Source of the DNA: Candidatus Dormiibacterota bacterium
GTDB lineage: Bacteria; Chloroflexota; Dormibacteria; Aeolococcales; Aeolococcaceae
DNA: 64,000 bases
NCBI GenBank assembly: GCA_003162415.1
Contig: PMOL01000011.1
Coordinates: forward strand, 324,383-388,382
Reading direction: 5' to 3'
Of this stretch, positions 9,714 to 17,939 are shown one piece after another. The notes under the pieces were generated by a model. It was not told where the DNA came from and searched no databases. It was given only the letters and a program-made list of their open reading frames with translations. Numbering within the stretch: the stretch's first letter is position 1; the number at the start of each line of letters is the position of its first letter. The translations under genes and the position numbers were made by a program.

Positions 9714-10970
9714 TCAATCCAGGGCCATCGCGACCGGCCGGGTGAAGTTGCCATGGGTCACGCCGGGAAGCCGCTCCACGAAATGCTGATATGCCGCCGC
9801 GAGGCCGATGCCGTCCTCGGGAAGCAGCCCGCGAGCCGTCAGCACATCGACGAGCCAGTCGTGGTCGCAATTGAGTGAGCGCCACTGAATCTGATGGGCG
9901 CCCATTTCGACCACTGCGGCTGCGGTGCGGTCGAGTTCCTCGCTCGAGTCGGTGAGGCCCGGGAAGGTGAGCAGGTTGAGGCACACCTGGCCGCCCGAGC
10001 GGGACATCACCCGCCCGCACTCGAGCACGTCATCGATCGAGTAGCCGACCGGGCGGTAGTACGCGCGGAACACCGGGTCGGTGAAGGAGATGGCACTGAT
10101 CCGCACGCTGTTGCAGCCGGCGTCGATGAGGCGCTGGAGCACCTGCGGCCGGCTCCCGTTGGTGTTGACGTGGATGGTCGCCTCGGGGTGGTCCTTGCGG
10201 ATGAGGGCGACGGCGCGGGCAAGAACGTCGTCGCGGGTCAGCGGCTCGCCCTCGCACCCCTGCCCGAAGGACACGATCCCCGCGTCGGATCCGCCGAGGT
10301 GGAACGACGCCATGCCGGCCAGCTCGGCCTCCGTCGGCGCGAAGCGCATCCTCGGCTGGGGTGCCGGCGCCTGGCCGTCGGTCTGCAACGAGATGCAGCC
10401 GAGGCAGTCCGCGTTGCACGCGGGTGAGGCGGGCAGCGCTCCCTCGTATCGGCGCAGGAAGGTGTTCTGCGCCGTATAGCAGCGGAGGTCGGTGGCGCAG
10501 ATCGCGAGATGGTCGACGAGGCGGTTGCCCGGCAGTGCGAGGCGGGCGTCCTCGATCGCGGCGTCGAGGCCACCACCCGCGTACCGGCGCGGCTCCCACC
10601 ATCCGAAGGCGTCGGTGCTCAGGGCGGCAACCAACAGCTCGTCGTGGTGCTCGACCACCGCCGCATATCCATACAATGGAAGCCGCCTGCTCCCCGGGAG
10701 CGGGCGCGACGCGGGCAGCAGCGTGCGCAGGTGGCCGACCGGCAGCACCGCGGCCACGGGCAGAAGGTCCGCCTCGACATCGACTGGGCGGTCCTTGGAG
10801 TCGAGGGCCAGCGCCCGCCGTCCGGGGAGGTGCATCAGCGTGGTGCCCTCGGGCAGCGGGATCATCTGAGAGGCGTCGAGCTTCACCAGGCGGCCGCCTG
10901 AGCGGGCAGCGGGACGGAATCCGCCGAGGACTTCGATCTCGCCGTCGAGGCGAGCGACGATGGGGCGCAT
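9714..10970 (-). CDS. Uncharacterised radical SAM protein
   Basis: This protein of about 418 residues contains a radical-SAM CxxxCxxC cluster motif (CNADCLGC). The motif lies unusually far into the chain, near residues 185-192, after a large N-terminal domain of unknown fold. Downstream motifs include IVSFGQGCEGEPL (a GGE-like strand-2 motif), IHVNTNGSRPQVL and RISAISFTDPVFRAYYRP, all consistent with a SAM-binding TIM barrel. No substrate protein, small peptide or partner enzyme is adjacent. The start is taken at the ATG (MRPIVARLDG); an upstream start at 10994 is possible. Substrate unknown. Confidence 0.8.
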   Translation of the reverse strand: MRPIVARLDGEIEVLGGFRPAARSGGRLVKLDASQMIPLPEGTTLMHLPGRRALALDSKDRPVDVEADLLPVAAVLPVGHLRTLLPASRPLPGSRRLPLYGYAAVVEHHDELLVAALSTDAFGWWEPRRYAGGGLDAAIEDARLALPGNRLVDHLAICATDLRCYTAQNTFLRRYEGALPASPACNADCLGCISLQTDGQAPAPQPRMRFAPTEAELAGMASFHLGGSDAGIVSFGQGCEGEPLTRDDVLARAVALIRKDHPEATIHVNTNGSRPQVLQRLIDAGCNSVRISAISFTDPVFRAYYRPVGYSIDDVLECGRVMSRSGGQVCLNLLTFPGLTDSSEELDRTAAAVVEMGAHQIQWRSLNCDHDWLVDVLTARGLLPEDGIGLAAAYQHFVERLPGVTHGNFTRPVAMALD

Positions 10971-11038
10971 CCCCCGATTCTCCCCCAGCGCCACTCAGGT
11001 CAATCTGCGGTCGCTACCTGACGAGGCCGAGGCGCGAG

Positions 11039-11371
11039 TCAAACGGAGCGGCGCTGGCACCCACCAACGACGGCGACGGAACCGGCGCCAATCGCGAACA
11101 GGAAGCAGATCACCACGCCGACAAGTGAGATCGTAGTGACGCTGCCGATGAGACCCGAGAGCAGCAGCCCTGCGATGACCACCGCGCCGAGGAAGGTCGC
11201 GAGCGTCATCCAGTACGTGGAGGGCGTGACCCAGGTGGTCCGCAGGGTTCCGCTCGGCGGCTTGGAGAACATCGCGATCATGAAGGCGTCGGCCACGGGG
11301 ATGACCGCGGAGCCAAAGCGTCCTGGCGGCGGCACTGACGAATCGGGAACGCGCGTGAAGGCGTTGGGCAT
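11039..11371 (-). CDS. Small two-helix membrane protein of unknown function
   Basis: This frame encodes about 110 residues from the ATG at 11371. Two long hydrophobic segments are visible (WMTLATFLGAVVIAGLLLSG and ISLVGVVICFLFAIGAGSVA) after a polar N-terminal half. I do not recognise a family. Codon use fits the neighbourhood (strong third-position G/C), but no clear ribosome binding site precedes the ATG and longer starts exist up to 11476. It is probably a real inner-membrane protein. Confidence 0.5.
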   Translation of the reverse strand: MPNAFTRVPDSSVPPPGRFGSAVIPVADAFMIAMFSKPPSGTLRTTWVTPSTYWMTLATFLGAVVIAGLLLSGLIGSVTTISLVGVVICFLFAIGAGSVAVVGGCQRRSV

Positions 11372-11559
11372 CGACCCAGGGTAGTACGCGGCCGGGAGTT
11401 CATCCGCGACTGCGTCCATACCGTCACGGGCCGGCGTCGAGAGGCCGCCGGTGCCAAGGCAGGACGCAGACCGCACCGCCGAGCCGTTGAACCCGATCGT
11501 CTACCATTCCCGAACGGATCAGCCATCCAGTCAACTTTGGGAATTGGGGGAGCCAAGTC

Positions 11560-12681
11560 ATGTTGAAAGGCGCCAAATATGCGATCCCGGCCGGGGTTGC
11601 ATTGCTTGCCTTCGGAACATCAGCCGGCGCCGTAGGCGCAGCCGGTTCGGCGAGACAGGCAGGGGCGACGACCCAGGCTCCTCGCCCGCTCTTCGCTGTC
11701 CTGCACAGCCCTCAGAGTCGGACGATTAATACGACGGGCGCGCCGACGTGGAACTTCAGCTACAGCTATCTCGCCACAACGTACACCGACACCTTTGTCG
11801 GCACCAACCCGACCCTCGGAACCCCCACGACGGTTCCCACCTACATCATCCCGATCAAGATGTCTCTGAGTGGTTTCGCGCCCAGCCCGAACAAGAAGCT
11901 CAGCAACGGCAAGACGGTGGTCGCGAACACCGTCGCGAGCCCGATCTTTCAAAACCTCGACTACAAGCAGGGTGGCACCGACGTCGGGACCACGCAGTAC
12001 ATCGACGCCTTCCAGCGAGCCGCGCTCTGGGGGACGGTCAGCACGAAAACCGGCTATCACGTGCTCCTGGGCACGCCGACCGTGAAGCCCCTGCAGACCT
12101 TCGCGGTGCCTTCTGGGGAGGGCGTCGTGGCGAAGGCATTTGGCGTCAAGGTGATCGTCGCAAACATTAACTGGTTCGATGCCAAGGCGCAGTCGCTGAT
12201 CACGACCCTCGGGATCCCCTCGGGGGCGCTGCCGATCTTCCTCACCACCCAGACATTCCTGTCCGATGATGGGACCATCAACACGTGCTGCATCGGCGGG
12301 TACCACACCGTTTCCGGTGGCGGACTTCCCTACTCGATGTTCACGTACATCCAGAAGAGCGGGGCCTTCTCGCAGGACGTCTCGGCGCTGTCCCATGAGA
12401 TCGGCGAGTACGTCGATGATCCGAACACGAACAACAGCGACACGCCGGCCGCCTGCTCGGCCCTCGGCAACCGCAACAGCCTCTACGAGGTCGGTGACCC
12501 GATCGAAGTCGACACCAGCCCGAAATACGGCGACTACGCGTACGCCCTGGGTGGCTTCACATACCACCTGCAGGATCTGGTGACCCCGGTGTACTTCGGG
12601 GCGCCAACGAGCACGAGCGTCAACGGCTGGCAGTCGTTCCAAGGCCAGAAATTCACCACAGTCTGCCAGAACGGCGGTTAG
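11560..12681 (+). CDS. Secreted protein with HExxE zincin-like motif
   Basis: This 373-residue exported protein has an N-terminal signal peptide (basic MLKGAK, then PAGVALLAFGTSAGAVGAAG) and Thr/Gly/Ser-rich extracellular sequence. Near residue 279 it carries SALSHEIGEYVDDPN, a His-Glu-x-x-Glu variant of the zincin helix in which the third ligand region is acidic (EYVDDP). Four cysteines (CC near 243, two near the C-terminus) could form disulfides. The start is supported by GGGGGAG seven to eight bases before the ATG. A metalloprotease-like fold is an inference; catalytic activity is not established. It is monocistronic and converges on the downstream protease gene. Confidence 0.7.
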   Translation: MLKGAKYAIPAGVALLAFGTSAGAVGAAGSARQAGATTQAPRPLFAVLHSPQSRTINTTGAPTWNFSYSYLATTYTDTFVGTNPTLGTPTTVPTYIIPIKMSLSGFAPSPNKKLSNGKTVVANTVASPIFQNLDYKQGGTDVGTTQYIDAFQRAALWGTVSTKTGYHVLLGTPTVKPLQTFAVPSGEGVVAKAFGVKVIVANINWFDAKAQSLITTLGIPSGALPIFLTTQTFLSDDGTINTCCIGGYHTVSGGGLPYSMFTYIQKSGAFSQDVSALSHEIGEYVDDPNTNNSDTPAACSALGNRNSLYEVGDPIEVDTSPKYGDYAYALGGFTYHLQDLVTPVYFGAPTSTSVNGWQSFQGQKFTTVCQNGG

Positions 12682-12692
12682 AGCTTCCGGCT

Positions 12693-12728
12693 GCAGGAGT
12701 CCGGTGTTTGCTCGCGCCGGATCCCTGC
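12693..12728. terminator. Imperfect hairpin between convergent genes
   Basis: GCAGG and TCCGG arms at 12693-12704 pair with CCGGA and CCTGC at 12717-12728 around a two-base mismatch and a 12-base loop. It sits between the stop codons of the secreted protein (+) and the PDZ protease (-). It probably serves both strands, though it lacks a T tract. Confidence 0.4.
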
Positions 12729-12735
12729 GGACCGC

Positions 12736-13689
12736 TCAGGCCGCGAGCTCGTCCGGGATCGCGGTTACCACGTAGCTCGCTCCCGCGCGCAGCACCCGGA
12801 TAACCAGGAAGCGCTCGATCGGGCCGTCGACCATCAGGCGCTGCACGTCGCGCGGGCTCTCGACCGGCCTGCCGTCAACGTCGATGATGATGTCGCCGCG
12901 CCGGAGGCCGGCGGATTCCGCCGGGCTTCCCTTGATGACCTCGACGACCTCGAGCCCCTTGCTGCGGCCGATCTTCGCGGCCCAGCGAGGCGGGATGGGA
13001 CGCGAGCCACCGGCGACTCCGAGGTGCGCCCGCCGCACCCGTCCGTCGCGGACCAGGGCGCCGATGATGCGCTCGGTGGTCGCGTTGACTGGAACCGCGA
13101 GCCCGAGACCGACGCCCGCGAGGGCTGTGTTGATCCCGACGACGCGTCCGGCCGAGTCGGCGAGCGCGCCACCCGAGTTGCCGGGATTGAGGGCCGCGTC
13201 GGTCTGGATGACGTCGTCGATGACCTGGACCTGGGCACCGGATCGCGTTGGGAGCGAGCGTCCGAGGGCACTCACCACGCCGGCGGTGACGCTGCCGGCG
13301 AGGCCGAGGGGATTGCCGATTGCCACCACCAGCTGGCCGACCCGGAGTGCCGACGCATCGCCGAGCCGTGCCGGCTGGAGATCGCCGTGCTCCGCCACCA
13401 GGACCGCCAGATCGGAGAGCGGATCCCGCCCCCGAACGCGAAAGCGGAGCTGGCGGCCGTCGGCGAGGTCGAGCCTGCCCCCGTCACCACCGGCGACCAC
13501 GTGGGCCGAGGTGATCAGGTACCCGTCGGAACTGAGCGCGACCGCTGAGCCGCTTCCGAGCGGGGAGCGTCCCCCGCTGGAAGTGACCTGCACCGCCGCG
13601 ACCGACGGTGCGAGTGCCGCGGCTACCTGGGTGAGCGTGCGCGAGTACGCGTCAAGCAGCTCGCCGTCACCGCTCGGGTCAGCCGACAT
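12736..13689 (-). CDS. Trypsin-like serine protease with PDZ domain (HtrA/DegP family), no export signal
   Basis: The 317-residue protein has an intact chymotrypsin-type triad: His63 in ITSAHVVAG, Asp93 in LSDLAVL and Ser172 in NPGNSGGAL. A C-terminal PDZ domain follows (about 222-312, with GLRRGDIIIDVDGRPV). From the ATG at 13689 there is no signal peptide or membrane anchor, unlike most HtrA proteins, so it may act in the cytoplasm or use a start not recognised here. It overlaps the upstream unknown gene by 11 bp, suggesting co-transcription and a functional link. Confidence 0.85.
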   Translation of the reverse strand: MSADPSGDGELLDAYSRTLTQVAAALAPSVAAVQVTSSGGRSPLGSGSAVALSSDGYLITSAHVVAGGDGGRLDLADGRQLRFRVRGRDPLSDLAVLVAEHGDLQPARLGDASALRVGQLVVAIGNPLGLAGSVTAGVVSALGRSLPTRSGAQVQVIDDVIQTDAALNPGNSGGALADSAGRVVGINTALAGVGLGLAVPVNATTERIIGALVRDGRVRRAHLGVAGGSRPIPPRWAAKIGRSKGLEVVEVIKGSPAESAGLRRGDIIIDVDGRPVESPRDVQRLMVDGPIERFLVIRVLRAGASYVVTAIPDELAA

Positions 13690-14218
13690 CGGGACCTTCG
13701 GCCCGCGCCTTCTGAACCGCGGTGAGTGCTCCGCGGAGGCTCTCGATCCACTCGGACTGATGCTGGCCGACCAGTCGGACGCACCAGGCGAGTGCCTCGC
13801 TGCGGCTGCGGGCCACACCGGACTCGATGAGCGTGTCGAGCACGCGGCGGTCCTGGAGCCGGAGCCGGGTCATCACCGGGACTCCGAGGGTGGTGAACAG
13901 CTCCTCGACGCCACCGCAGCGGGCTCCCCAGGAGACCTTGCGGCCGAAGAGGCGCTCGGCGTCGCGAGCGACCTTGACGCGTGCATCACGGGTGTCGATG
14001 CGGAATCGGGAGATCCGGGCGCTGCGACCTGCGGCACGGGCGCCTTCGGCGGCGTCTGCCGGGAGCTCGGGCTCGTCGATCTCGCCGACGATCAGGATCT
14101 CGTCGGGATCGGCGGTGATGGTTGGGGCAGACTTGTATAGCCCCTCAGGCAGGCGGCCGGCGAACCAGCCGGAGACTTCGTCGTCGGTGAGCGGGTCGGG
14201 AGTGCTGTGTCCTTTCAT
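13679..14218 (-). CDS. Uncharacterised protein, possible regulator
   Basis: This soluble 179-residue protein is of no family I can name. The C-terminal third (RRVLDTLIESGVARSRSEAL) resembles a short helix-turn-helix or ribbon-helix-helix segment followed by a conserved-looking LAWCVRLVGQHQSEWIESLR. The middle is charged and rich in Arg and Asp. The start ATG is preceded by an AT-rich patch with direct TGTAAT repeats, striking in this GC-rich region. It overlaps the downstream PDZ protease gene, so the two are probably expressed together. A DNA-binding role is only a guess. Confidence 0.6.
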   Translation of the reverse strand: MKGHSTPDPLTDDEVSGWFAGRLPEGLYKSAPTITADPDEILIVGEIDEPELPADAAEGARAAGRSARISRFRIDTRDARVKVARDAERLFGRKVSWGARCGGVEELFTTLGVPVMTRLRLQDRRVLDTLIESGVARSRSEALAWCVRLVGQHQSEWIESLRGALTAVQKARAEGPDVG

Positions 14219-14220
14219 GG

Positions 14221-14234
14221 ATTACATAATTACA
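14221..14234 (-). promoter_or_regulatory. AT-rich TGTAAT direct repeats before an unknown gene
   Basis: On the minus strand, two copies of TGTAAT separated by TA lie immediately upstream of the ATG at 14218. This could be a -10 element giving a nearly leaderless mRNA, an operator, or both. It is one of the few AT-rich patches in the window. Confidence 0.3.
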
Positions 14235-14316
14235 CAGACAGCCAACCAGAGCTACTCGGACATCTCCTCAGGGGTTCGGCGTTCCCGCGGGAGCCTTCCT
14301 TCGGCCGTGAGATCCG

Positions 14317-15390
14317 CTACGGCCCCGCTCCGACGACCTCCTCCGCCCGCGGCATCTCGAACCGGAACAGCGAGGCACCCGTCAGGTTGTAACGCCGCCG
14401 GGCGAAGAGGTAGCAGACCCACCCGATGACCGTGTTCAGCCCCTTGTCGGCGAGCCGCTGTATCACGGTGATCGCGGTCGCGATGTCGAAGCTGATGCCG
14501 AGGAGGACGAGCAGGCCGGCGGTACTCGCCTCCACCGCGCCAAGGCCACCCGGCGCGAGGCTCAACCACGCCGCCCCCTGGGTCACCGCGTAGACAAACC
14601 CCGCGCTCGTCCAGCTGAGCTTGCCGGGGTCGACCGCCTGCGCCACTGCCCAGAGCAGGCTTACCGCCATCATCGCCTGGGCGACGCTCAAGGGCAGGTA
14701 TCGATACGTGTCGGCGTGGCGGAAGAGCACCCGGGTGTCGCGATGCAGCTCATCGATCGCGGGTCGGAGGCGTTTCAGCACGGGCACCCGCCCGATGATC
14801 CGGCGCACGCGCGCATACAACCGCTCGACGGTGAGGATGGCGACGATCACCACCACGAAGATCATCGGCACGATCACGGCGATGGCGATGAGGTGGAGGC
14901 TCAGCGCATACGGGAGCGCGAGCACGAAGAGCATGAACACGAAGAGCAACTCCTGCACCGTCTCACTCGCGACCACGCTGCCGAGGTGCACGGCTGCGGC
15001 CTTTGACAGAAGCAGTGCGCGGGTCAATTCTCCGAGCGGCAGCATTGCGGTCGCCTGACCGGTCTCGGTGAGAAACACCGTGTCGAGTAAGGGAAATTTG
15101 ATGCCGAGCGCACGATTCAGTGTCCACCAGCGGACACCCTGGACGAGGTAGAAGCCGACCGCGAGCACGATGACAATCGGTATGTAGACGAGGTTGAAGT
15201 GCTGGAACGCGATACCGATCTTGTGTGGATCCGCATACACCAAGAGCGCGGCGATTGCTCCCAGCGCAAACAGCACCGGCAGGAATGTCAGCCACCGCCG
15301 GCGCGGGCGGCGCGCCACATCGTCCGACTCCTCCTGGTCCTGCCCGCCCCTGGAGCGTTGCTCGCCACCAGCGGCTGCCTCCGTCACCAC
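14317..15390 (-). CDS. Lysylphosphatidylglycerol synthase TM-domain / UPF0104 flippase-like membrane protein
   Basis: This 357-residue polytopic protein of about eight helices follows a basic cytoplasmic N-terminus (RRPRRRW). The family hallmarks are the QGVRWWTLNRALGI segment, ETGQATAMLPLGELTRALLL and the late SLAPGGLGAVEASTAGLLVL (PGGLGxxE signature). Such proteins occur as the flippase half of MprF and as stand-alone membrane glycolipid factors. No synthase domain is attached, so lysyl transfer is not implied. It lies beside other lipid genes, consistent with a membrane-lipid role. Confidence 0.8.
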   Translation of the reverse strand: MVTEAAAGGEQRSRGGQDQEESDDVARRPRRRWLTFLPVLFALGAIAALLVYADPHKIGIAFQHFNLVYIPIVIVLAVGFYLVQGVRWWTLNRALGIKFPLLDTVFLTETGQATAMLPLGELTRALLLSKAAAVHLGSVVASETVQELLFVFMLFVLALPYALSLHLIAIAVIVPMIFVVVIVAILTVERLYARVRRIIGRVPVLKRLRPAIDELHRDTRVLFRHADTYRYLPLSVAQAMMAVSLLWAVAQAVDPGKLSWTSAGFVYAVTQGAAWLSLAPGGLGAVEASTAGLLVLLGISFDIATAITVIQRLADKGLNTVIGWVCYLFARRRYNLTGASLFRFEMPRAEEVVGAGP

Positions 15391-15442
15391 GGGTCGATGG
15401 TATGCCCCAGGCCCCGCGCGGAGCGCTCGGCCTGGCGCGGCG

Positions 15443-16309
15443 TCAGTCCGGTGGTGTGCCCCCGGGCCAGGGAAGCGCAGCGAATCCGATGGTCCCGGGT
15501 CCCGTGTGCGCGCCGAACATCGGGCTCAGGACCAGGGTCTCGGTACGGACTATGCGTACGGCCCCGGCGAGGTGCGCGGCCAGCTCGGCGGCTTCATCGG
15601 GAGCGTCGGCGTGGAACACCATCAGCCACTGCGGGTCGGTGCCGAGCTCGTCGACGGCGACTCGCTCCAGCTGACGGATCGCGCCCCCCGAGGTGCGGGT
15701 GAGGCCGACCCTGCCGGTGTTGCCACCCTCGACCAGCCGGAAGACGGGGCGGACCCGCAACGTGTTGGAGATGCCTGCGAGGAGCACGGGCACCCGGCCG
15801 GTGCGGGCGACGTAGGTGAGGGTCGCCAGCGCTCCATACACCCGGATCCGTTCGCAGGCGGCGCGAACCGCTTCCTCCCACGAGTCGGCCTCGGGAGTCG
15901 TCTCCGCCAGGTAGCCGGCGCAGCGCGCGATCAGCGAGAACCCTGCGACTGCGGTCCCGGTATCGATGACCGTGACCCTGCGTCGCCCCTCCTCCGCCCC
16001 GAGCATGCCCGCGGCGAGCATGGCCGTCGAGTGCATGGCGCTCCAGTGTTCCGGGATCGTGAGGCAGATGATCGTCTCGGCGTCGGTGCGCCGGAACGCT
16101 TCGAGGTACGACCCGGGGGACGGCGTCGAGGTCGCCGTCACTCCCCCACCGCGGAGCAGCGCGTAGAACTCAGGGTAGGTCTCGATGTTCCCGTCATCGA
16201 CGAACTCCCTGCCCCCAACGGTGATGCGCTGCGGGACGACGACGAGACCCCGCTCCAGGTTCTCCTGCAACGCGGCGCCGCCGTCGACCACGAGGGCGCG
16301 ATCCCTCAA
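15443..16309 (-). CDS. DegV-family fatty-acid-binding protein
   Basis: This 288-residue protein has the two-domain DegV fold. Conserved features include an N-terminal VVDGGAALQENLERGLVVVP, VTATSTPSPGSYLEAFRR (lipid head-group contact), VIDTGTAVAGFSLIA and the C-terminal SPMFGAHTGPGTIGFA. DegV/FakB proteins present fatty acids to a kinase or acyltransferase; no FakA kinase is visible in the window. It is divergent from plsY, 24 bp away, which fits a role in delivering acyl groups to phospholipid synthesis. Confidence 0.88.
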   Translation of the reverse strand: MRDRALVVDGGAALQENLERGLVVVPQRITVGGREFVDDGNIETYPEFYALLRGGGVTATSTPSPGSYLEAFRRTDAETIICLTIPEHWSAMHSTAMLAAGMLGAEEGRRRVTVIDTGTAVAGFSLIARCAGYLAETTPEADSWEEAVRAACERIRVYGALATLTYVARTGRVPVLLAGISNTLRVRPVFRLVEGGNTGRVGLTRTSGGAIRQLERVAVDELGTDPQWLMVFHADAPDEAAELAAHLAGAVRIVRTETLVLSPMFGAHTGPGTIGFAALPWPGGTPPD

Positions 16310-16333
16310 TGTCCTCTACCTCACCCAAGCCGC

Positions 16334-17038
16334 ATGATTGCCAGCATCATGATCTCCCCGTGGGTCGTGGCGGGTTGGTGCCTCGCCGCCTACCTCATCG
16401 GCGGGCTGCCGGTCGGCTGGCTGCTGGTCCGGCGCAAGCGATACGGGCTCGACCTGCGCAAGTTCGGCACCGGCAACATCGGCACGAGCAACGTGTACCG
16501 GCACGCCGGGATCGACATCGCGGTGATCGTCGGCCCGCTCCAGTTCCTGCAGGGATTCGCGCCGGTGCTGGCGTCGCGATTGGCGGGATTGCCGCTGAGT
16601 GCGAGTATGCTGATCGGGGTCTGCACGGTGGCCGGCAACGGCTGGTCCGTGTACATGAAATTCAATGGCGGGCGCGGCGTTGCGGTGGCCACCGGAGCGG
16701 TGGCCGGGCTCTCCATCGCGGGGCTGATCGCGCTCCTGATGTGCTTCGCCGGGGGCGCGATTCGCGGCCGGATCGCGCTGGCCGTGCTGGTCGCTTTCGT
16801 GCTGCTTCCGGGCGTGGCGTTTGTCTTCGGCGGCACCAGCGGCTGGATCCTCGGGAGCGGCTGCCTGGCGATCCTGGTGCTGCTCCTGCTCCGCCGCCTC
16901 GAGGGGCTGCCTCGCGACGCTCGGGTGTACGGCCATTTCTGGCGGCGCGTGTATCAGCGACTGGTGTTCGACGAGCGTCCGGGCCGTCCGCTCATGGGCC
17001 CCCGCACCGACCAGAACGCCGACTCGCTACCCCAGTGA
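16334..17038 (+). CDS. plsY: Glycerol-3-phosphate acyltransferase, PlsY family
   Basis: This 234-residue membrane enzyme adds the first acyl chain, from acyl phosphate, to glycerol-3-phosphate. Family motifs are FGTGNIGTSNVYRHAG and FNGGRGVAVATGAV. The residue that is usually His before the GGKGVA motif (GH) is Asn here (AGNGWSVYMKFNGG), which may mark a divergent subfamily. At least five membrane segments are seen. The ATG at 16334 is chosen because the family N-terminus begins there; a second ATG lies 15 nt later. It converges on the acyltransferase gene downstream. Confidence 0.85.
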   Translation: MIASIMISPWVVAGWCLAAYLIGGLPVGWLLVRRKRYGLDLRKFGTGNIGTSNVYRHAGIDIAVIVGPLQFLQGFAPVLASRLAGLPLSASMLIGVCTVAGNGWSVYMKFNGGRGVAVATGAVAGLSIAGLIALLMCFAGGAIRGRIALAVLVAFVLLPGVAFVFGGTSGWILGSGCLAILVLLLLRRLEGLPRDARVYGHFWRRVYQRLVFDERPGRPLMGPRTDQNADSLPQ

Positions 17039-17051
17039 GCGGGCGCGCCCG

Positions 17052-17939
17052 TCAGTGCTGGTAGATCTCGCCGAACGGGTACCACCACTCCGGGTTGCGC
17101 CGGATCGCCGCCTCTAGCCCCGTCGCGATCCGTTGGGTGACCTCCGCGTCGGTTTCGCCCGGCTCGATCACCACCGGCGCATGCACCACCAGCCGGTACT
17201 TCCCCTTATGCCGCCAGCAGTTGACCGGCATCACCGGCACCTTGCCCACGCGCGCGAGCCACGCGGCCGCGGTGCTGAACTCGACCTTGCCGCCGCAGAA
17301 GTCGACGATCACCGTCTCGCCACGGTCGGGGATGTCGCTGAGGATCGCGGCGAACCTTTCCCTGCGCACCGCGCGGATGAGGCCGCGCGCCGCCTCCGAT
17401 GACACCAGCACCTCGAGGTCCTGTTTCCGCCTTGACCATGCGGCGATCCGGGTTACCAGGTCGGGACCGACCGGCGCCATCACAGCGGTCACCCGAAGTC
17501 CTGACGCGTACCCGCAGGAGGCGGCGACGTCCCAACTGCCGAAGTGGGCGAGCGCGAAGACTCCCCCGCGGTGCTCCTCGATAGCCGCGTGGGCGTGCTC
17601 GAGGCCATACGCCCGGAAGTGGCGATGCATCGCATACGCCGGCACCCCGTACTGCCAGACGAAGTCCACCGACGTCCGCGCGTAGTTGCGGAACGATGCG
17701 AGGGCGCGGCGCCGGGCACCCCGCCGGTCGAGGGTGGGTTCGAGCACCCGGTGATTCGCCGCGCACCGGCGCCGGCTCGAGGGTGAGCCGGCGTAGATGC
17801 AGGTGCCGATGAGGTCGCCGAGCGCGTATCGCCCCGAGCCGAGCGCCCGGAGCCCGAGGCTCGCGGTCCACATGCCGGCGCGCAGCGCCCTCGAGGGGGG
17901 CTCGAGCAGGGCCGCCGACCTCGACGCTGCCGGCGTCAA
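17052..17939 (-). CDS. LpxL/HtrB-like lysophospholipid acyltransferase
   Basis: This protein of about 295 residues belongs to the LpxL/HtrB acyltransferase superfamily, which in high-GC Gram-positives includes phosphatidylinositol mannoside acyltransferases. The HxxxxD/E-type active-site motif is LAHFGSWDVAAS, with supporting segments ILSDIPDRGETVIVDFCGGK and PVMPVNCWRHKGKYRLVV. A TTG at 17939 overlaps the glpX stop (TTGA) and gives the expected length; an ATG at 17876 is the next option. The long upstream open frame to 18218 is a shadow of glpX. Substrate unknown. Confidence 0.82.
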   Translation of the reverse strand: MTPAASRSAALLEPPSRALRAGMWTASLGLRALGSGRYALGDLIGTCIYAGSPSSRRRCAANHRVLEPTLDRRGARRRALASFRNYARTSVDFVWQYGVPAYAMHRHFRAYGLEHAHAAIEEHRGGVFALAHFGSWDVAASCGYASGLRVTAVMAPVGPDLVTRIAAWSRRKQDLEVLVSSEAARGLIRAVRRERFAAILSDIPDRGETVIVDFCGGKVEFSTAAAWLARVGKVPVMPVNCWRHKGKYRLVVHAPVVIEPGETDAEVTQRIATGLEAAIRRNPEWWYPFGEIYQH

